A program made the position numbers and the translations under genes. The notes under the pieces were generated by a model, which saw nothing but the letters and a program-made list of their open reading frames with translations, searched no databases and was not told the origin of the DNA. Below are positions 1-5,350 of a stretch of 5,350 nt of DNA, one piece after another; the first letter of the stretch is position 1, and every line of letters starts with the position of its first letter. Where the stretch lies: the NCBI GenBank assembly GCA_016784425.1, contig JADHUQ010000154.1, positions 1 through 5,350 of the forward strand. Direction: 5' to 3'. The stretch is from Candidatus Delongbacteria bacterium (GTDB taxonomy: Bacteria > CAIWAD01 > BS150m-G50).

Positions 1-2267
1 AGGTAGTTGAGATCACTGCGATGTGAGACATAGGGCACCAGCTTCTGGTAGCGCGCTTTCATTCGCTTCCAGTTAACTCCATGCATCTCGGCGTCATAAA
101 AAAAGTCACGCTCGATGCGCCAGGCCTCTTCGAATATCTCCGCCCACTCTTCATGGGGGTTAATCAGCGTTTCCATACCAGTCAGTGAGAGGGCGTCCTC
201 CCCCAGATCCGGTTTACCCTGCGCACCGAACATCACAAGTTGGCGCCCGATCCGAGCTACAATCTTCTCCCCATCCGGTGTGAAAGTGTAACCCCGGACA
301 TTACCGGCAACCTCTTCATCCTCCTGTTCACGCAGGTCAAAACGGTGGAGGACCATTTTGTCTTCATCATACTCAAGCGGTCCGGGGGTGTAGGGATAAG
401 TTATGAAGTAAAGATTTCCCGCCCGCACTTCCAGATGGCCGATATTGGCAGCTTCCAGCGGCACCCGTTGTACCCGGGCTTCAATGTCGGTGAAATCAAT
501 CACCGTTTCGATCTCATCCTTATCTGCGTCAGCGTCATCCTCAGTGTCATCGTTATCAGTGTCGCCGTCACTGTCTTCCAGGTCATCACTCTCTTCGTCA
601 TCCTCATCAGTTACGATTTCCGCCTCGTCACTGCGGGGTGCGAATGGTGTTTCCTGGTCGGCCCGCAACGGCATGGCATAGACCGACTGCACGATAGAAA
701 ATTTGTAGTCATTCTCATAACGACCCATGTCAGGATGAAAGAGTCGTGAGGAGGTGAAGTAGAGACACTGGGAGGAATCGTCAAATACCGCCTGCTGCTC
801 ATCGGTGAAATCACTGGTAAGTCGCCGGGACACCTTCTCCTCAAGCGAATAGACGAACAGGGAACCGAAACCACTTTCGCTGTCCTGGTTATATACAATC
901 CAGCGTGAGTCGGGTGACCAGTTATGGTGATAAATGGCGTGATACAAACCCTCGGCTACAGTGATCACCTTGCCGGAAGTAGCATCCACCAACTGCAGAC
1001 GCAACTGTTCATCACTGTACAGCAGGTAACGGGAGTCTGGCGACCATTGCAGCCACCAGGGGTAATCCTCACTCAGATCAACCAGATAACGGTTATCTCG
1101 CTCATTCTCCATATCGCGCAGCACCAGTTGATACTCACCGGTGGCATCGCTGAAATAGGCCAGCCAGCGACCATCAGGCGACCAGGCCGGACTTCGCTCA
1201 TGACTGCCGGGCGATTCTGTCAGGTTACGTGTCTCCCCATGTTTCTGGGGAACCGTAAACAGATCACCGTGTGCTTCCACCACTACCCTTTTACCGGATG
1301 GGGAGGGAGTCCAGGCACGCAGTTCGCGGTCAACCTGCTCCCAGCGCGGTCTCGTCTCTGCCCTGTCCTCCCGGATAACAATTCGGGGTTGTTCCAGACG
1401 GCCACTGTCATAATGATAGAGGTGGATGCGCCCCCCGTTCTCAAAAGCGATACCCCTGTCGCCGGCACTGGGCCACTTGACATCATATTCGTTAAAGCGG
1501 GTCAGTTGTTCCTGACTGCCGTCAGCCAGGTGATGTACGAACAGATTCATGGTGTGTTCACGGTCGGAGATGAAGTAGATCGAATTCTCCCGCCACATCG
1601 GAAAGGCGTCAGTGCCCTCCCAGTCCGTCAACTGCTGCAATGTCTCAAGCTCAAAATCGTAAAGCCAGATATCCTGTGCCTTGCCGCCCTGGTAGCGTTT
1701 CCAGGTGCGAAATTCCCTGGCCCGGCGGTTGTAAGCAATCTGTCTGCCGTCGGGTGAGAAGGAGGCCAGTTCGACTCGTGGCAGGGGAACAACAACCGGA
1801 TTGCCTCCCTCCCGGCTGATTCGATAAAGTTGCCGGTATCTTTGTGATACACTCTCCCGATTGGAGCGAAACAGAACCTCCCGACTGTCAGGTGACCAGT
1901 CAACCACCAGATCGCTTCCGGGGTGCCAGGTCAATCGAGTCGGTTCACCCCCTGCCGCAGGCATTACATAGACATCGGCGTTGCCGTCGTAGTCAGCAGT
2001 AAAGGCGAGCCACTTGCCGTCAGGTGAATAGCATGGCAGCCACTCATTACCCGAGCCTGTGGTAAGCCGGCGGGCGGTGCCGCCAGTCTCTGCAACGGTG
2101 TATATATTACCCGCATAAACGAAGGCGATCTGACCCTGCTGCCAGGTAGGGTAACGCAGAAGCAAGGTCTCTTCAGCTGCATTCATCTGTGTGGACGCGG
2201 TCAGAGTTACCAGCAAGATCGCCAGAAACCAGCCAGGTAGTCGGGTTGTTTGATTAAGGGCTCTCAT
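1..2267 (-). CDS. Tricorn-like protease (peptidase family S41), secreted; C-terminal part lies beyond the window
   Basis: Reading leftwards from ATG at 2267, the frame stays open to the window edge (755 complete codons). Residues 1-30 look like a Sec signal peptide: a basic start, hydrophobic core FLAILLVTL at 14-22, and likely cleavage near MNA-AEE, so a periplasmic location is inferred. Residues about 40-680 carry repeated propeller-blade motifs of the TolB/WD40-like type: SPDGKWLAF (81), WSPDSREVLF (124), SPDGRQIAY (171), WSPDGRWLAY (362), WSPDSRYLLY (408), WSPDSRWIVY (450) and TPDGEKIV (663). These fit the six- and seven-bladed propellers of tricorn. An acidic linker sits at 554-585. Residues 713-756 (EEAWRIERDFFYD..., then GVNW) match the start of the tricorn core domain. 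The PDZ domain and the catalytic His, Ser and Glu residues are expected beyond the window, so activity cannot be judged. Known tricorn trims peptides delivered by the proteasome; bacterial secreted homologues are poorly understood. The start overlaps the rimI end by 14 nt, with GGAG (2275-2278) 7 nt upstream. TolB alone is excluded by length and the core domain. Confidence 0.93.
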   Translation of the reverse strand, partial: MRALNQTTRLPGWFLAILLVTLTASTQMNAAEETLLLRYPTWQQGQIAFVYAGNIYTVAETGGTARRLTTGSGNEWLPCYSPDGKWLAFTADYDGNADVYVMPAAGGEPTRLTWHPGSDLVVDWSPDSREVLFRSNRESVSQRYRQLYRISREGGNPVVVPLPRVELASFSPDGRQIAYNRRAREFRTWKRYQGGKAQDIWLYDFELETLQQLTDWEGTDAFPMWRENSIYFISDREHTMNLFVHHLADGSQEQLTRFNEYDVKWPSAGDRGIAFENGGRIHLYHYDSGRLEQPRIVIREDRAETRPRWEQVDRELRAWTPSPSGKRVVVEAHGDLFTVPQKHGETRNLTESPGSHERSPAWSPDGRWLAYFSDATGEYQLVLRDMENERDNRYLVDLSEDYPWWLQWSPDSRYLLYSDEQLRLQLVDATSGKVITVAEGLYHAIYHHNWSPDSRWIVYNQDSESGFGSLFVYSLEEKVSRRLTSDFTDEQQAVFDDSSQCLYFTSSRLFHPDMGRYENDYKFSIVQSVYAMPLRADQETPFAPRSDEAEIVTDEDDEESDDLEDSDGDTDNDDTEDDADADKDEIETVIDFTDIEARVQRVPLEAANIGHLEVRAGNLYFITYPYTPGPLEYDEDKMVLHRFDLREQEDEEVAGNVRGYTFTPDGEKIVARIGRQLVMFGAQGKPDLGEDALSLTGMETLINPHEEWAEIFEEAWRIERDFFYDAEMHGVNWKRMKARYQKLVPYVSHRSDLNY
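513..608 (-). repeat. Low-complexity acidic linker in the tricorn-like gene
   Basis: Thirty-two codons (residues 554-585), nearly all Asp or Glu with a few Ser, Thr, Asn, Ala and Gly, appear on the plus strand as imperfect TCATC/GTCATC repeats. The linker interrupts the second propeller region, just before a conserved-looking segment beginning IDFTDIEARV (590). Such acidic spacers occur, from memory, in other bacterial tricorn homologues and vary in length. The repeat may change by slippage. It also produces a spurious Ser-rich open frame on the opposite strand. Confidence 0.8.
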
Positions 2268-2760
2268 GATCGGTCTCCATTTTTTCCGGCAGTTTCAGCA
2301 CCATTACCAGGGCAGCCTCACCGTCGGCATAATACTCTTTTATTACCTCAGTCGCTTTGAAACCACTTTTTGCATAAAGGGCGATGGCAGCCCTGTTACT
2401 ATGCCTGACCTCCAGACTGAGCTGTTCGCATGAATGTATCACACTTCTACTCTTAACAGTCTCAACCAGTAATTTGCCGCATCCTTGTCTTCTGGTCCCT
2501 GGCAACACAGCCAGATTCAGCAGCTCACCCACACCGGCATAGTAACGTGATACAGAAAATCCGCAAATTCCATCGCCAGTTGATTCAGCTACCAGAATCT
2601 CACAAAACGGTGACCGTTGCAGCCTGTTAAAATCGGTTGCAGGCCAGGGATCTTCAAAAGAACAGGCTTCGATCGCAACAATGCTGAGTAGATCAGCATT
2701 GCCGGCAGGCCGCACCAGGATTTGCTCCGGTACCAACCGGCAGGTCTCAACTGCAGTCAT
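2254..2760 (-). CDS. rimI: RimI-type ribosomal protein S18 alanine N-acetyltransferase (GNAT family)
   Basis: This is a 168-residue GNAT enzyme, expected to transfer acetyl from acetyl-CoA to the N-terminal alanine of ribosomal protein S18 in the cytoplasm. Visible family marks are EACSFEDPWP (31-40), the substrate-side segment of RimI; LLNLAVLPGTRRQGCGKLL (80-98), which is GNAT motif A with the acetyl-CoA loop RRQGCG; LEVRHSNRAAIALYAKSGF (116-134); and YYADGEAALVM (143-153), the RimI-typical C-terminus. Glu117 and Tyr129 are 12 residues apart, the same spacing as the catalytic Glu103 and Tyr115 of Salmonella RimI. The length is about 15-20 residues above the usual 148-160, mainly at the N-terminus and in the tail PEKMETDHESP, whose codons carry the tricorn start and its ribosome site. 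ATG at 2760 is chosen over a longer frame from 2883 because it has AGGA 7 nt upstream and only a 14-nt overlap with folP. A substrate other than S18 is possible, since GNAT specificity is hard to read from sequence and rimI usually lies by tsaB. Confidence 0.9.
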   Translation of the reverse strand: MTAVETCRLVPEQILVRPAGNADLLSIVAIEACSFEDPWPATDFNRLQRSPFCEILVAESTGDGICGFSVSRYYAGVGELLNLAVLPGTRRQGCGKLLVETVKSRSVIHSCEQLSLEVRHSNRAAIALYAKSGFKATEVIKEYYADGEAALVMVLKLPEKMETDHESP

Positions 2761-3640
2761 TGAGCATTCCTGTCGATTGCCCGCAGCCAGTGTACTTCTC
2801 CAGTGCCCGCCAGACAGACAGAGCCTGAATCGTTTCTGCCACGTCATGCACGCGCAGCAGATCGCAACCACCTGCAGCCACACTGAAGAGGTGGGCGGCC
2901 AGTGTCCCGGCCAGTCGCTGGTCAGGAAGCGTATCCGGTTGGATAAGATTGATGAAAGATTTTCTCGAAGCGCCTATCAATACAGGACAACCATTTACCC
3001 GACAGGCTTCAGGGTTTGCCAGTAAAGCCAGGTTATCCTCGAGACGCTTCCCGAATCCGATCCCCGGATCAGTAGTGATAGAGCTTTTGTCGATACCAGC
3101 CGCAGCCGCTGTCTCTACCCTGGTGTGCAGAAAATCAGCAACTTCCTGCAGCACGTCGTCGTAATGCGGATTATTCTGCATATCGTGCGGTGATCCCTGC
3201 ATGTGCATCAGGATAAGGTCGGCACCAGCCCGTGCCACAACAGCAGCCATATCCGGATCATCGCGCAGAGCCGAAATATCATTCACGATACTGGCACCTG
3301 CGACCAGTGCCGCCCTGGCCACTTCACTTTTGCGGGTATCTACTGACAGCGGCACCGGGAGCGATCTCCCTAAAGCCTCGATTATTGGGACGACCCGATC
3401 CAGTTCCTCCGCTACGCTGACCGGCAGGGCACCGGGGCGGCTTGATTCGCCACCGATGTCCAGCAGGTGGGCACCGGCTTCAACCATCTCCCCTGCCCGA
3501 TCAACTACCTCCTGCAGCCCATGATACCCGCCCCCGGAATAGAAAGAATCAGGTGTTACATTGATAATGCCCATCACCAGGGGGACAGCGTGCTCCTGGA
3601 GCAGTTTTTGTATCACAGCTGAGGATTGTGCTGTTACCAC
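2747..3640 (-). CDS. folP: Dihydropteroate synthase
   Basis: This 297-residue enzyme condenses 6-hydroxymethyl-7,8-dihydropterin diphosphate with p-aminobenzoate to give 7,8-dihydropteroate, and is the sulfonamide target in folate synthesis. The TIM-barrel signatures are all present: MGIINVTPDSF (23-33), LDIGGESSRPGA (60-71), SVDTRKSEV (99-107), IVNDISALRDD (118-128), LMHMQGSP (144-151), DPGIGFGK (191-198), GASRKSFI (223-230) and RVHDVAET (263-270). Residues equivalent to E. coli Asn22, Asp96, Asn115, Asp185 and Lys221 are Asn27, Asp101, Asn120, Asp191 and Lys227. The threonine at E. coli position 62 is Ser67 here, a conservative change in the sulfonamide and pterin/pABA loop; Phe33 and Pro69 (E. 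coli Phe28, Pro64) are kept. It starts with GTG, 2 nt after the TPR gene stop, and a perfect AGGAGG decides this start. The C-terminus runs about 15 residues past the usual end and its last codons overlap rimI. The setting is not the common ftsH-folP-glmM order, so this could be a second copy or a relocated only copy; the window cannot tell. Confidence 0.96.
   Translation of the reverse strand: MVTAQSSAVIQKLLQEHAVPLVMGIINVTPDSFYSGGGYHGLQEVVDRAGEMVEAGAHLLDIGGESSRPGALPVSVAEELDRVVPIIEALGRSLPVPLSVDTRKSEVARAALVAGASIVNDISALRDDPDMAAVVARAGADLILMHMQGSPHDMQNNPHYDDVLQEVADFLHTRVETAAAAGIDKSSITTDPGIGFGKRLEDNLALLANPEACRVNGCPVLIGASRKSFINLIQPDTLPDQRLAGTLAAHLFSVAAGGCDLLRVHDVAETIQALSVWRALEKYTGCGQSTGMLNDCS
2768..2771 (-). 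promoter_or_regulatory. Shine-Dalgarno site of rimI inside the folP 3' end
   Basis: AGGA on the minus strand lies 7 nt before the ATG at 2760, within the last codons of folP. It supports the short rimI start rather than the longer frame beginning at 2883, and implies that ribosomes finishing folP can restart on rimI. Confidence 0.65.
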
Positions 3641-3642
3641 GC

Positions 3643-5163
3643 TTACTCCTCCTCGATTGACTGCTGGTGCCGCTCTGGAAAATAGAGACTGAGCTCCTTG
3701 ACCGCCTCATCGATCTGCACCTGGTCAGCATCGCCCCGAAACAACAGCCGTTGTCGCAAATGGTAGATGGCCAGTTCCCGGTTACCAAGCCAGGCGTAGC
3801 ACTTGGCGAGATAGAGGTGGGCATTGTGATCACCCCCCAGCTCCAGCACCCGCTTGAAGGCGTTAAGTCCGGCAGGGTAGTCGCGTATCATAAAGCAGTT
3901 TATTCCAAGGTTGTAGAAGGGATCCGGTTTATCAGGATATTCTGAAGTCAGCCTGCGATAAGTTTCACCAGCCAACTGGTAATGCTGGGTTCGGAAAGCC
4001 ATCAGGGCCATCCTGAAACTGGCATGATAGCTTTGCGGTAACAGGAAGGCCAGTTCCTGCGCTTCCTGGAGTGCTTCCTGGAGATGACCATGCTGCTCCA
4101 GCCAACTGATCCAGGCCAGTCTTCCCGGTTGCCAGGCTGGTTCAGAGAGACGCAGTTGTTGCAGCAGCTCGCCCGCCTCTCCGTACCCCAACCGCTGTCT
4201 TCTATCCGGTAAAAGATGGGCGGCCAGGTAGCGTGCTTCAGCTGCAAAGGGGTCAAGTGTCAGGGCGTTGGCCAGCGCCTGCTCGACAGCATCCCATTCT
4301 TCACTCCCTGCATACCAGCGTGCATAAAGCAGTTGTAACGGTAAGGCAGCGGAATCAACTGCCGCCAGTTCCTGCAACAGACTGGCGATATTCCTGCTCT
4401 GTGTTGTCCTGTCGGTCAGCAGCAACAAACGGGCTAACTGTTGTTGCAGCAAGGGTATCCCCGCTGCACGTTGCTGTAATTGAGCTATAGCACCAAGCGT
4501 ATCTGATACAAAAATCAGCTCCAGATCCTCGGGATACCAGCTGTCGGCAGCGCTTGGTAAAGGTAGCTTCAACTTATCCAGCAATGCTGCCCTGACCAGT
4601 TCAGCGGCCTCCAGGGGATCACAGGCACAAACCGGTACCTCCCCGATCAGGCGGGTCAGTTGCCATCGATAGCGATGTAACCGCAAAACGACACCCGTAG
4701 AGTCGACGAGGGGTTGTATCACGAAATCAGCATTGAGCAACCGGCAGACACGCTCCAGATCACGCAAAGAATCGGGATCGGCGAACTGAGCCAGATAAAT
4801 ACAATCCTGCCAGTGGATATCTCCACCAGAGGGTGGAAAAGCCAGCTGAATATTTAGTGGCAGGAGTCGCTGCTCTGCATCCAACTCATACTCAGGTGTA
4901 ACGGTCTGGGTGGGCAGGCAGACGATCAGGGCTGTCTTCCGTTGTGGCAGTGTCAGCAGCCAGAGAGCCATATAGCCAATCATGAACAGTAACAGCGAGC
5001 CGACGACCAGTGATCGATAGCGCTGTCGGGACATGATACCTGAATGACGGAAGATACTGGTTATGACATACAGCACAATTGCCAGTAGCACCAGGTAAGG
5101 AATCAGTCCACCCGGCACAAAACCGCAGAGAAAATGCCAGCACAGTTGTATCACATCAGCCAT
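3643..5163 (-). CDS. Membrane-anchored TPR-repeat protein of unknown function
   Basis: I do not recognise this 506-residue protein as a named family. Two hydrophobic helices are visible, about 20-38 and 51-72, joined by a basic loop with Arg39, 46, 48 and 50. By the positive-inside rule the loop is cytoplasmic, so the N-terminus and the large C-terminal part would face the periplasm; residues 4-16 are also fairly hydrophobic, so topology is not certain. Residues 77-200 form a mixed alpha/beta-looking domain (ALIVCLP..., LLNADFVIQPLVDSTGVVLRL) that loosely recalls the N-terminal TolB-like domain preceding TPRs in some signalling proteins; this is a guess. Residues about 274-480 hold TPR-like helical pairs: LLYARWYAGSEEWDAVEQAL (278), MALMAFRTQHYQLAGETYRR (385), FYNLGINCFMIRDYPAGLNA (416) and LYLAKCYAWLGNRELAIYHL (450), with degenerate ones before. 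TPRs usually bind partner proteins. The ATG at 5163 has AGGA 10 nt upstream, a rather weak site. It is the first gene of the inferred operon, and its last codons form the folP ribosome site. Confidence 0.85.
   Translation of the reverse strand: MADVIQLCWHFLCGFVPGGLIPYLVLLAIVLYVITSIFRHSGIMSRQRYRSLVVGSLLLFMIGYMALWLLTLPQRKTALIVCLPTQTVTPEYELDAEQRLLPLNIQLAFPPSGGDIHWQDCIYLAQFADPDSLRDLERVCRLLNADFVIQPLVDSTGVVLRLHRYRWQLTRLIGEVPVCACDPLEAAELVRAALLDKLKLPLPSAADSWYPEDLELIFVSDTLGAIAQLQQRAAGIPLLQQQLARLLLLTDRTTQSRNIASLLQELAAVDSAALPLQLLYARWYAGSEEWDAVEQALANALTLDPFAAEARYLAAHLLPDRRQRLGYGEAGELLQQLRLSEPAWQPGRLAWISWLEQHGHLQEALQEAQELAFLLPQSYHASFRMALMAFRTQHYQLAGETYRRLTSEYPDKPDPFYNLGINCFMIRDYPAGLNAFKRVLELGGDHNAHLYLAKCYAWLGNRELAIYHLRQRLLFRGDADQVQIDEAVKELSLYFPERHQQSIEEE
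3646..3654 (-). promoter_or_regulatory. Strong Shine-Dalgarno site of folP, formed by the last three codons of the TPR gene
   Basis: The final Glu-Glu-Glu codons of the upstream gene read GAGGAGGAG and contain a perfect AGGAGG (3648-3653), 7 nt before the GTG start of folP at 3640. The upstream TAA stop sits inside that 7-nt spacer. This decides the GTG start and makes translational coupling very likely. Confidence 0.85.
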
Positions 5164-5314
5164 CCCGGGCTCATCCTGTTAGGGGTACCTTACCTTGACT
5201 AGCAATAACGAGAGTAGAATAATCGTTCTTAAAAATCACATTACGGATGGAACGGTTTCTAGAAATCACCGCCACCGGTCGTGACACTTACAGAATTCAA
5301 ATGGAAATAGTGTA
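5164..5314. other. Intergenic region between the operon and a possible divergent gene
   Basis: These about 150 bases are visibly more AT-rich than the flanking gene. They contain one good rightward sigma70-like promoter (5195-5223). On the leftward strand I could find no -35/-10 pair with more than three or four matching bases per element at acceptable spacing, so the operon promoter is either non-consensus, activator-dependent, or further upstream. A 10-bp perfect palindrome (TTTCTAGAAA, 5256-5265) is present but could easily be chance. Confidence 0.5.
5195..5223 (+). promoter_or_regulatory. Sigma70-like promoter directed rightwards
   Basis: TTGACT (5195-5200, five of six consensus bases) and AATAAT (5218-5223, five of six) are separated by exactly 17 nt. 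Transcription would start near 5230, giving a leader of about 85 nt to the ATG at 5315. The -10 box lacks the first consensus T, so strength is uncertain. It points away from the minus-strand operon. Confidence 0.42.
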
Positions 5315-5350
5315 ATGAATTTTCTCCAACCTGGACTACCAACCGATTGC
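5315..5350 (+). CDS. Possible start of a divergent gene, running off the window
   Basis: ATG at 5315 opens a frame of twelve codons (MNFLQPGLPTDC) that continues past the edge. A weak GGAA lies 8 nt upstream (5303-5306) and a plausible promoter lies about 90 nt further up. An earlier ATG at 5301 stops after four codons and is discounted. Twelve codons are too few to identify a product or prove coding, so the call rests on the promoter and the divergent arrangement. The region may instead be untranslated leader of a leftward transcript. Confidence 0.3.
   Translation, partial: MNFLQPGLPTDC

Noticed and set aside
445..681. Serine-rich plus-strand open frame
   Set aside because: It is the reverse-strand reading of the acidic linker repeats; the Ser run follows directly from TCA/TCC codons opposite Asp/Glu codons.
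924..1757. A 277-codon open frame on the plus strand
   Set aside because: It lies wholly antisense to the tricorn-like gene, its product shows no recognisable motif, and the opposite frame has clear propeller repeats.
2254..2883. Longer 209-residue form of the acetyltransferase
   Set aside because: The extra 41 residues lie within folP, resemble no GNAT segment, and the ATG at 2760 has a proper ribosome site.
3201..3524. Plus-strand open frames across folP
   Set aside because: They are antisense to a well-conserved dihydropteroate synthase and have low-complexity Ser/Ala/Arg composition.
2747..3640. Mobile sulfonamide-resistance (sul-type) gene
   Set aside because: The sequence keeps the standard chromosomal FolP motifs, Phe33 and Pro69, and there are no integron, transposase or resistance genes nearby.
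5149..5175. Seven-codon minus-strand frame (MSPGWLM) overlapping the TPR gene start
   Set aside because: It has no properly spaced ribosome site of its own and ends just inside the TPR gene; a leader-peptide role is not supported by any attenuator-like structure.
5256..5265. Perfect 10-bp palindrome TTTCTAGAAA as an operator
   Set aside because: The flanking bases do not extend the symmetry and palindromes of this length are expected by chance several times in a window of this size.

Overview
The window looks like a compact bacterial chromosome segment from a Gram-negative organism, with base composition a little above 50% GC judged by eye. Gram-negative is inferred from the Sec-type signal peptide on the tricorn-like protein and from tight operon packing. 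The folP and rimI sequences resemble proteobacterial versions, but nothing here fixes the genus. I see no RNA gene, insertion sequence, CRISPR array or prophage gene.

Almost the whole window (1-5163) is one convergently packed minus-strand gene string, read from right to left. First is a 506-residue membrane-anchored TPR protein of unknown function (5163-3643). Next comes folP, dihydropteroate synthase (3640-2747, GTG start). Then a RimI-type GNAT N-acetyltransferase (2760-2254). Last is the N-terminal 755 residues of a secreted tricorn-like protease (2267 down to the window edge). The spacing is +2, -14 and -14 nt, and each downstream start has a Shine-Dalgarno core placed 7 nt upstream, inside the preceding reading frame. 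This strongly suggests a single mRNA with translational coupling.

The 187 bases at the right end (5164-5350) hold a good sigma70-like promoter pointing rightwards (5195-5223). A weak candidate for a divergent gene begins at 5315 and runs off the window. No convincing leftward promoter for the operon was found.

The four products do not form an obvious pathway. FolP is folate biosynthesis, RimI acetylates ribosomal protein S18, and tricorn-like proteases degrade peptides. The TPR protein may present its large C-terminal domain on the periplasmic side, where the tricorn-like enzyme would also be. The pairing of folP and rimI with these two proteins, away from the usual ftsH/glmM and tsaB neighbours, is the most unusual aspect. 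I did not find a clearly new system such as a defence island, mobile element or new RNA.
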